Below, one piece after another: positions 56,211-64,000 of a stretch of 64,000 nucleotides of DNA. The translations under genes and the position numbers were made by a program. Location: positions 1,550,001-1,614,000 of the forward strand of contig OY725503.1 in the NCBI GenBank assembly GCA_963281255.1. The letters run 5' to 3'. This stretch comes from Aphrocallistes beatrix (taxonomy: Eukaryota; Porifera; Hexactinellida; Sceptrulophora; Aphrocallistidae). Under the pieces are notes generated by a model. That model did not search any database, had not been told where the DNA came from, and was given only the letters and a program-made list of their open reading frames with translations. The first letter of the stretch is position 1; the number at the start of each line of letters is the position of its first letter.

Positions 56211-56602
56211 CAAGCGCACTTCGCTTGTGCACTCCGCGGTCTCTAAATAAGTTTGTCTTACTGTTATAATCGATATCACTCGAAAAAGCACAAAATTTGT
56301 CTTATTCCAATTTTGCTGCGTAATGACGGCGTCATAATAGAGTGAGAGTCATCATTTTTTGATGATAGTTGTATCATATTAAAATTTCAGCCATCTGTTT
56401 CCTAAAATGGCTGAGTTATATTCGAAAAACTGAAATTTCTACTGATAAAAAGGTGACAATGACATCATAATTCCATGATGAGTCGACATTTGGTCAGAGC
56501 TGGTGAGAGCTTAGCGGAGCCATAACCAAAGACTTCAACATGGAAAAAATCAGCTTTCTGTGCCTAAAAGTTTCTTCAATCATTTCGTTACAGATATATT
56601 AC
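56211..56602 (-). mobile_element. HelN copy H14, hairpins deleted
   Basis: CAAGCGCACTTCGCTTG is followed directly by the mid-body ('gtctctaaataagtttgtc'). The hairpin pair is lost and the octamers are mutated ('gacggcgtcat', 'gacatcat'). Confidence 0.75.
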
Positions 56603-56739
56603 TAAGGGCGTTCATAAAGTTTACATCATTTGTAAATATTAATTAACTAAACCAACATATCTACTATCAATGTAATTACATAATGTGTTCAAAGTACTCT
56701 CCTTGATTATCGATATATATATATATATATATATATATC

Positions 56740-56773
56740 TCCTTACTATTAAAACTCGATTAATGTATATTTA

Positions 56774-56829
<56 letters not shown>

Positions 56830-57321
56830 TGTAACGAATTGATTGAAGAAACTGCCAGGCGCAGAAAGCTGATTTTTGGCATGTGGGAGTCTTTTGGCTA
56901 TGGCTCCAGTAAGTTCTGAGCTCAGTCGAAAATGTCGAATCATCATGGAATTATGACGTCATTGTCACATTTTAAAAAGTTAAGCAACACAGTTATTCGT
57001 GCATAACTCAGCTATTATAGGAGATAGGAGGCTGAAATTTTAATAGAATATGTAGATTAATATACCTCACATATGACCCAACTATTATCAAAAAATGATG
57101 ACTCATCACTCTGTTATGACGTCATCATTACACATCAAGATCTTAAAAATTGACAAATTTTGTGATTTTTCGTGCGATATCGATTTTAGCACTATGGCAG
57201 ACGTATTTAGAGATGTTATCTCCCATATACCTAATCAATCGTTACCACAGGCGCCCAAAGGACGCCTCTGGCGGACGCAAAGTGTCCGCTAGCCGCGCAG
57301 CGCAAGCAAGCGAAGCGCGCT

Positions 57322-57323
<2 letters not shown>
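56740..57323 (+). mobile_element. HelN copy H15, full length (family reference)
   Basis: HelN runs from 5' TCCTTACTATTAAAACTCGA, through an AT-rich spacer and 'GTAACGAATTGATTGAAGAA', to a G/C-rich 3' region and terminal CAAGCGAAGCGCGCTTG. It has no inverted ends and no coding capacity, and is flanked by A on the left and T on the right. The 3' region holds hairpins GGCGCCCAAAGGGCGCC and GCGGACACAAAGTGTCCGC (stems partly decayed in this copy), plus the terminal stem. The body has TGACGTCA twice. TC at the 5' end, a 3' hairpin and A/T flanks fit a non-autonomous Helitron, but CTTG replaces the usual CTRR. At least 15 copies or fragments occur in this window. Confidence 0.85.
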
Positions 57324-57353
<30 letters not shown>

Positions 57354-57356
<3 letters not shown>

Positions 57357-57548
57357 TAGAACTCGGTTAGTACGTGCCCCTCCGGGAAGCGGGAAAAAGT
57401 ACGTACTATCCATAAGTACATACTAATCGAGTTGATATAACATAGGGATCTATATAATAAATGAATTCTGGTTCACATAAATCATAAATGAGTACGTACG
57501 AAGCCGAAGAACGTTGTATCCCGAGTACGTACTAACTGAGTTCTACTG
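57354..57548. mobile_element. Small TA-flanked MITE (CAGTAGAACTCGGTTAGTACG)
   Basis: TA at 57352-57353 and 57549-57550. The arms repeat 'agtacgtactaa'. pogo-like by its CAGT ends and TA target. A fragment lies at 61446-61503. Confidence 0.85.
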
Positions 57549-57638
57549 TATATGAGGTAAGGCAACATTACCAATAATGCACTCCAAAATTTGACTTCCT
57601 AATATTTTCTCATGTCTAATTCTACGGATTTTGAGATA

Positions 57639-58089
57639 CAGTGGAAACCGGTTATAAGAACATCGTTGGGAGTTGAAAAAAAAAGTTCTTATAACCGATA
57701 TGTTCTTATAAATTCGGTAATAAGAACATGTTCTTATAACCGATATAAGAAGTCAGATATGTCGGTTATAAGAACATATTTTGTTCTTTTTATCGGCTAT
57801 AAGATTGGTCCCTAACCTAATAAATAGCAGTAAGCTCGAAAAAGTAAGCTAGGTAGAAGATGCAGGAGTCAGAAATTACAAAATTGGTTGTGTATGAATG
57901 AAAAAATGAGAACTTGACTACTAATAGTTGTAGAAATTATTGATAGAATGTTCTTATAACGGATATTTGATGTTCTTATAACCGGTTCTGTTTAAATAGT
58001 AATGAATAGAGAAGAATCCGTTCCCAAATAAATGGATCTTATAACCGACATGTTCTTATAACCGGTGTTCTTATAACCGATATCCACTG
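57639..58089. mobile_element. pogo-like MITE, inverted relative of 37747-38184
   Basis: Ends CAGTGGAAACCGGTTATAAG and inverse of CAGTGGATATCGG, with TA at 57637-57638 and 58090-58091. Nearly the same sequence as the copy in ROGDI intron 1 over the inner part. Confidence 0.85.
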
Positions 58090-58382
58090 TATTAATAACA
58101 ATGATCCCGAGTTCTAAGACAAACCAATACGTACCTCATATTGGAAACCCAATGTACGTTGATTTTGATGAAAATAATAAAACCCCTCACAGGTGGGATG
58201 AGAGTGTGCTTCCAATTTATTATTAGGAGATATCTGTGAAAGGTTATGTTAGTCAGTCACTGTACCCCGATTCTAGATTTTTGCTTACTCATCATGACGT
58301 TATCACAATAGGGCTAGCATTTTATTGTAGAGTCATCCATACTAAACATTTCATCAATCATATGCTCACTTCTATGGGTCTA

Positions 58383-58897
58383 GGACACTTCCCCCCCGGA
58401 CATTTACCCCCCGGACACTTCCCCCCCAGTTAATGAATGATACTTCCCCTAGGACATTTCCCCCCGTTACTAGTATTTGCTTATATATTCAGCTGTCTTT
58501 ATAAATAATGTATTAATTATTTGATTAAATAGAACAACTAGAATATAATTTATGCAACAAACGATAATCTAGAAATTTTACGCTTAAGTCCATGACGCAG
58601 CTTTTGAATCTAACCCCGATGCAAGTCTTTTTTTGAAAGACGTACATGTAGCCTTCATACGCTAGTTGCTTCTTCCCTTTAATACTGGTGATAACTTCCA
58701 TTTGTAATAGTAGGTCAAATTATTCGCATTCATCGTTATTTGTGCATTTGAATTGTTATTGTTAACACCACAAATTTCAGTGGATTCTATTAACTGTTAA
58801 TAATCAACATAGCTGTGATCAATGTCAACACTTTAGGGGGGAAATGTCCGCGATTTAGTGTTATTCATTAACGGAAGTGTCCGGGGGGGAAGTGTCC
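58383..58897. mobile_element. C-run MITE (GGACACTTCCCCCCC units)
   Basis: The left end has three 'GGACA(C/T)TT(C/A)CCCCCC' units and the right end the inverse ('ggaagtgtccggggggg'). No target duplication is obvious. The AT-rich interior is unique. Confidence 0.65.
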
Positions 58898-58970
58898 GGT
58901 TCTCCACTTCTATATTTTATTATTCGTGAGATTATAGCTTTCAAATATTTTAGGAAATGATGGCGGGACA

Positions 58971-59000
58971 TCCTTACTATTAAAACTGGAATAACCTAAG
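58971..59000 (+). mobile_element. HelN 5' tip, isolated
   Basis: TCCTTACTATTAAAACTGG after an A; the body does not follow. Confidence 0.5.
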
Positions 59001-59103
59001 ACTACCGAAATGTACCACACTGGTGCAACTTTATGGCTTCTTTCCCAGTGAAAATGGCTGGTGACATCCGCGATTTTCTAGGGTTAATGTTTGTTTTTAT
59101 ATA

Positions 59104-60173
59104 CGAGGGTCAGACCGAAAGTTTTTAGAATATCATGCTTATCATTTAGCAATTGTTATGAAATTTCAGTCAAACCATAATTGCTTTGTTCAGTAATGCA
59201 TTTTTGAATTTCAAGTGGCTAACACAATAATTCTTCAAAATATAGCGTCATCCTCACCTTGACATTCAGCATTATTTTTATTTTTTGATGGAGTTGGAGC
59301 GACGTGATTTCAGAGCCATGATGTATTACGATTTTTTGAGAGATTTGAGTGCTTCATAGTCACTCACTCAACTTAATTCTGTTTTGGAGATCAAGGTCCA
59401 TCCCGCGCAACAGTTTTTAACTGGTTTGCTGAGTTTCGGAGGGGAAGAACATCATTGTCCGATGAAGAGCGCCTTGGACGTCCCACGATGGCGGTAACAC
59501 CCGATAACCTCGCCAAGATGAAGAAAATCATTAAGTTAGGTCGCCTATGAAGGGATAATGGAGGAACTCCAGATTGGAAAGAATGCAATTACAACCATCC
59601 TTCATGATTATCTGGGTGTTAGGAAGGTATCAGCCCGTTGGATCCCTCATAGGCTTTCTGATGAGCAAAAATACACAAGAGTGGAATGGTTCAAGTTTAA
59701 GCTTCACAAATTCAGATCTGGAGAGTCGAAGCTGTAAGTAAAATCTTTACGGGTGATGTGATTTGAATTTACCAATATGATCCTGAAACAAAGCAACAAT
59801 CTACAGTTTGGCTGTTTCCTGATGAGGTTCCACCCCAAAAAGTTAAGCGGGCCCTGAGTGCTGGAAAGCAAATGGTCACTACATTAGTATCAGAAAGTGG
59901 TCATATTGCTACCATCACTTTACTGGAACAGAAGACAGTTACGGCGCGTTGGTATATCGATGTATGCATACCCCAGGTCTTGCAGAAGTGGATGACTTTA
60001 CATCCAAGATCAAAAACATCGAATCTCTTCTGGCATCATTACAATGCGATTTCACACAAAGCCATAGCAACTTTAGATTCTTTCGCTGAAGACTCCATCC
60101 AAACTCTTCCTCATCCGCCATATTCACCAGATCTTGCGCCCTGCGACTTTTTTGTGTTTCCAGAAGTCAAAAA
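59104..60173 (+). pseudogene. Mariner transposon remnant with dead transposase
   Basis: Begins CGAGGGTCAGACCGAAAGTT, a mariner-like end. Around 59390-59520 a helix-turn-helix region reads 'FNWFAEFRRGRTSLSDEE' and 'GRP'. The C-terminal part (59872-60173) has 'PHPPYSPDLAPCDFFVFP', but the second catalytic Asp is Tyr ('WHHYNAISHKA'). Several frameshifts. The 3' end is cut at 60173, where HelN begins, so the last frame runs on into HelN sequence. Confidence 0.8.
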
Positions 60174-60640
60174 CGAATTGATTGAAGAAACTACCAGGGA
60201 CAAAAAGCTGATTTTTGATATGTGGGAGTCTTTTGGCTATGACTCCACTAAGTTCTAACCTCAGACCAAAATGTCTTCATGGAATTATGACTTCATTGTC
60301 ACCTTTTTTATAATTAGATATTTCAGTTTTTCGACCATAGCTCAGCCATTTTAAGAGACAGAAAGCTGAAATTTTAATAGAATGTGTATATTAATCTATC
60401 TCACATATGATGCAACTATCATCAAAAAATGATGGCTCATCACTTTGTTATGACGTCATCATTACTCATCAAAATTTTAACTTTGACAAATTTGGTGATT
60501 TTCCGTGCCATATCGATTATAACAGTGGAACAGACGTATTTAGAGATGTTATTTTCCTTACAATTAATCAACCTGATCTCAGGCGCCCAAAGGGCGCCTG
60601 AGGCGGACACAAAGTGTCCGCCAGCCGCGAAGAACGCTTG
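60174..60640 (+). mobile_element. HelN copy H16 (5' tip missing)
   Basis: Starts at 'cgaattgattgaagaaac', within the mariner remnant, and ends AACGCTTG. Both hairpins intact; one TGACGTCA. Confidence 0.8.
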
Positions 60641-60932
60641 TAATCTTTTAATGGCTAATAAGTCTGCGATACAGCTAATTTAAACCTTTAATATTATTTC
60701 AAGCTGATACGATGTAAACTCCCGATTTCCTTTTTTTCCGACTCATCATGGCGTCATCATGATGACGTTAACATAATTTTGTAGAGGATATTCATACTAA
60801 ACATTATATCAAAGAATGTTTGTTTCTCTCTCATCCTATCCGCCAGATACAAGTGGTAAAATTGGCACCTTTTCAATACAAAAAGCCTGAGTTGAGTTTT
60901 TTTGATGTTTCATTATGAAATCATCATGATAA
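60641..60932. other. Short intergenic stretch, nothing recognised
   Basis: Contains only an inexact 'catcatgatgacgttaac' resembling HelN mid-sequence. Confidence 0.35.
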
Positions 60933-61411
60933 TCTTTGCTATTAAAACTCGATCAATGTGTATATATTTATATACAAGCGCGCTTCGCTTACTTGCGCTG
61001 CGCGGCTGGTAGACACTTTGTGTTCGCCGGAGGCGTCCTGTGGGCGCCTGAGGTGACATTGATTAATCATAAGGTAGATAACATCTTTAAATACGTCTTT
61101 CCTACTATTATAATCAATATCGCTCGAAAAATCACCGAATTTGTCATTTTTTAATTTTTTGATGCGTAATGATGATATCACAACAGAGTGATGAGTCATC
61201 ATATTTTGATGGTAGTTATATCATATGTGAGGTACATTAATATGCACATTCTTTTAAAATTTCAGCCTTCTATCACTTAAAATGGCTGAGTTATGGTCGA
61301 AAAACTTAAATTTCTAATTATATAGGTGGCAATGACGTCATCATTCCATCATGAGTCTACATTTTCTTCTGGGTTCAGAACATACTGGAGCCATAGCCAA
61401 AATATTCCCAC

Positions 61412-61412
<1 letters not shown>
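60933..61412 (-). mobile_element. HelN copy H17 with a forward 5' tip beside it
   Basis: Forward tip TCTTTGCTATTAAAACTCG at 60933, then the inverted copy from CAAGCGCGCTTCGCTTAC (60975) to 'ccatagccaaaatattccca'. The GGCGCC stem carries one change. One TGACGTCA. Confidence 0.75.
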
Positions 61413-61445
<33 letters not shown>

Positions 61446-61448
<3 letters not shown>

Positions 61449-61503
61449 TAGAACTCGTTTAGTACGTACTCGGGATAAGACGTACTTCCCCGGATAGTAC
61501 GTC
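61446..61503. mobile_element. MITE fragment abutting the receptor stop codon
   Basis: CAGTAGAACTCGTTTAGTACG after TA at 61444-61445, as at 57354. It ends in 'ggatagtacgtctta' directly at the TAA of the receptor gene, so the start of that gene's 3' untranslated region is transposon-derived. An AT microsatellite lies before it. Confidence 0.7.
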
Positions 61504-62594
61504 TTAATCATATGTTAGAAGCTCCGTTGATGATTCATACGTGGGATTACTAAATGTTGTTGGATAGGACACATTCGCTGACTCTGTATACTTCTCGCTA
61601 CCCTGCCCTTTAGAAATGGTATACTGAGACGAAATGGTACCTGAAGACTGTGTATCCCTCTGGGACACATGTGTCACTTTCCTCCTAAATATGACCTCTT
61701 GTACTTGTGGATTTCGCAAGACAACTATGAAGAATAACAGAACTCCAACCGGTGCAGTAAATAGAATGGTCACCCACTCAATCACGGTTGTTGCTACAGC
61801 AGCTGTGATGAATGCATTCACTATTCCAATTATCCAAGGAACACTGAGCACAGGCACGAGAACAAGGATTGTCACAACTAAGTTCACCATCGTAGCTAAA
61901 CTTGGCTTATCCCCCTTATTTCGTAGAGTTAGGATTATCTTTATAAGAGCTAGAATAGCTCCAACTGAACTTGCAATGATGAGGATAATAAATGGTGCCA
62001 GAAATGCCCAAATAAGACCATTCACGTAAGAAAGGAAACAATGGTCTCCAATGTTAACATATTGATTTCGAGACGCACCAACTGCAATGGTGATAATAAC
62101 AATAGGCAAAGGAAGACCCCAACCAATTATCATCATGAGCCACCAAATCTTTCTCCTGTTTAATATTCCAAAATAGAGGACATATATCATGAAAATGGAG
62201 ATTGCGAAACTCCATGAAAATACACTCAACCAAGTGTAATGCATGAGAAGACCAACTATACTGCAACCAACAACGGAGTTCCTAGCTGACTGAATTCCGA
62301 AAATGAACACACTTGTAGTTAGAGCGAGTGCAAAGGCATAATTGAAATAGAGGATGTTGGTTTCAACTTTGAAGAAACTCTTAGCAGAGATAATAAATAA
62401 GGTGAGAGACACGAGCAGGAAAATAAGAGAAATGGACAATAGGATGTAACTGACGATTGAAATTGCAAGAGTTTCAGCCTCAGATAGTGGGACTCTTTGA
62501 GCACGAACGAGAACACCAAAACTAGTCAAATGCATCGTTTCACAAGATTGAGCATCGCCGCCAGGAATTGTCACTACATTACCGTTACTGCAAT
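61504..62594 (-). CDS. Adhesion GPCR terminal exon: GPS end and 7TM domain
   Basis: Continuous frame from about 62628 to TAA at 61504-61506. Helices are visible from 'AISIVSYILLSISLIFLLVS' through 'WVTILFTAPVGVLLFFIVVL'. Family marks are 'SFFKVETNILYFNYAFAL' in helix 2, 'CSIVGLLMHYTWLSVFSW' in helix 3 and 'GWGLPLPIVIITIAVG' in helix 4. A Ser/Thr/Tyr-rich cytoplasmic tail follows. Helices and loops are intact, so any decay is recent. Confidence 0.9.
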
Positions 62595-64000
62595 TCCGTT
62601 CATAATTATGTTTAGATTAAACAAATCACTATTCAGCACTGGACTTGTACCAACAGCTACTGTTTCCCCAGCAGGTGGAATCACTCTCCTTGAACTGGAA
62701 TGTTGAGCTGCTCCAATTTGAATTCTTGCTAAAGGAGAGAGAAACACATCATATATATATATAACATCTTAGAACTGATGGCATGAGGAAATGCAATTTA
62801 CCTGATAGGCCAAAACTCCCAAGAGGAATTCTAACCATAGTGTTTGGTAGACCTGAAAACACAAACTCGGACACTCCTTGAGTCTTCTCAACTACTGCTG
62901 CGGCAATAGTGATTTCAGTGGATACAACAATAATAGGAGGTCCACCAGGTACAGCTTGATTGGCAAGATTCAAAGATATCCTATCAATAGCCTGCGACAC
63001 CATTATAGTTACGTCGGAAACTTCCAGTGTCTCTGCTTCATCTACAGTTCCAGGTGGTTGAGTGGGTGTTATAGCTAGAGGAGTAATTACATATATAAAC
63101 ACATAACTCATCTAAAATATTCTGAATTCTTAGTTTATCTACCTAAAACAGGAGAGTTTTCCACTGTTCCTAACAGTCCTAAAAGTGCACTAGCAGTGTC
63201 GGTAGAGATATTCGTGGAATTGGTAAGACTTGAGACTATAGCACTAGCAGTATTTGCGAGTTGCTGTGCTACGGTGGCATTGTTTTGAACCTCTTCAGAA
63301 TTGGCCACAGATCCCGTTACCTAGAACAAGATCAAAGGAGTTAAGTACGTATGTGATACAAGGATTGAAATGAATTTATGCAAGTTTAACTCACACTTAA
63401 AAGCTCCATAGCTACTTCTTCATCTAACACCTCATCAGGTCGGATATTCGCAAGCTAATTTAAATTTTCATCAAGGCTACGAACTATGATAGTTGTGAGA
63501 GAAGTAGAATTTCCAGCAGGATTACTACCTCGACAAATTAAGGAATAGTTTCCAGGAGTTGAAAATGTTAAAGGTAAAATTCTTTGTTGTTCTGCAAGCA
63601 TCGGATCCATTATAGTGAAATTGGTCATTGAATCTAAACTGAAATGTACATCGGTCCCTATGCCTCTGCATATGATGGATACTGCGATATTTGTAGAAGC
63701 ATAATAAATGTTGAGCTGGAAGCTAACTACAGGAGCTAAAAGATGCACGAAGTAACATAGATGTGTGAGCTAATGAACTACCAAAAAAGATCTGGTGTAG
63801 AGATAGGTTCAGATTCCCAGAAACACAAATCCAAACGTTAAATAATAATTTATGCACATGCTGAACGTATCGATATTGCGAGCACTGTATATGTCAGAAA
63901 ATACGGATTTCTGCAGCTGTAATTAATAAATAGAATTAGGAGGATAATATTTGTTCTTACCAATTATCGGGAATGAAGTAGTAGTAGAAAGTGTAGTGGA
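61504..64000 (-). CDS. Adhesion GPCR (Ig-like, GAIN/GPS, 7TM), 5' end outside window, frame breaks
   Basis: Minus-strand exons: 63961-64000 (Ser/Thr-rich, continues upstream), 63395-63735, 63143-63320, 62802-63074 and 61504-62728. All borders are GT-AG with consistent phases. The protein has an Ig-like segment ('SIICRGIG' to 'GNYSLICRGSNPAGNST'), then a GAIN-like region with 'DEVLDEEVAMELL' and 'FVFSGLPNTMVRIPLGSFG'. A GPS follows, ending 'CETMHLTSFGVLV' (cleavage expected between HL and T), then seven hydrophobic helices of the secretin/adhesion class. Two defects are seen. An in-frame TAG at 63455-63457 lies between the Ig and GAIN parts. A one-base frame break at about 62595-62630, just before the GPS, leaves the GPS without its Trp motifs. 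It is either a young pseudogene or has assembly errors. It would act at the plasma membrane. Confidence 0.85.

Noticed and set aside
61634..62029. 131-codon plus-strand frame opposite the receptor
   Set aside because: Antisense shadow of the 7TM exon; no known motif.
62600..62640. A 35-bp intron explaining the frame break before the GPS
   Set aside because: Too short, and the joined product does not improve the GPS.
63455..63480. A 26-bp intron (GTAGCC..TTAG) removing the in-frame stop in the receptor
   Set aside because: Too short for a spliceosomal intron, the donor is poor, and the resulting phase would create a new stop soon after.

Overview
This is an AT-rich window of a eukaryotic, almost certainly invertebrate metazoan, nuclear genome. 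Three host genes can be recognised: an axonemal dynein light chain 1 gene (DNAL1-like, 5014-5598, +), a ROGDI-like gene (exons between 25479 and 42390, +) and an adhesion G-protein-coupled receptor (61504 to beyond 64000, -). Introns in the receptor gene are short (68-225 bp) with GT-AG borders. Together with the adhesion receptor and the mix of transposons this would suit a sponge or another early-branching or marine invertebrate, but the species cannot be fixed from the sequence. No rRNA, tRNA, CRISPR array or prokaryotic operon was seen.

Most of the rest is mobile DNA, much of it nested. Region by region: 1-3280 holds old repeats and a 1.06 kb foldback element (1067-2125). 3899-4310 is a poly-C palindromic MITE. 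5014-5598 is DNAL1. 8230-14465 is an old palindromic repeat containing a 4.9 kb MULE-type transposon (9160-14033, 9-bp target duplication) that encodes a broken transposase, an OTU-like protease and a degenerate 2A-like peptide. 14934-17350 is a decayed hAT transposase split by a TA-flanked MITE. 17423-24677 is a foldback element followed by a mariner element (18637-24677) that contains a 4.7 kb palindrome, which itself contains a TTAA-flanked element.

25479-42390 is ROGDI. Its first intron (about 14.8 kb) is filled with copies of a Helitron-like non-autonomous family (called HelN here) and with pogo-, Tc1- and hAT-type insertions, including a Tc1-like element (36085-37430) with an intact DD37E transposase. 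44252-48804 holds more MITEs and one arm of a large inverted duplication. 48805-55261 is a foldback element carrying a young gypsy-class LTR retrotransposon (49869-55254), whose integrase zinc finger is broken by a 711-bp hAT derivative. 56211-61503 holds HelN copies, pogo MITEs, a C-run MITE and a dead mariner. 61504-64000 is the adhesion receptor.

The host genes are unrelated to each other. DNAL1 serves ciliary outer-arm dynein, ROGDI is a leucine-zipper protein linked to V-ATPase assembly and neuronal function in animals, and the receptor is a cell-surface signalling protein. The least ordinary items are the 2A-like leader on the MULE transposase, the CATAGCC foldback family with 7-bp duplications (features of the P/Galileo type), and HelN, which spreads two perfect CRE octamers (TGACGTCA) and two or more hairpins per full-length copy.
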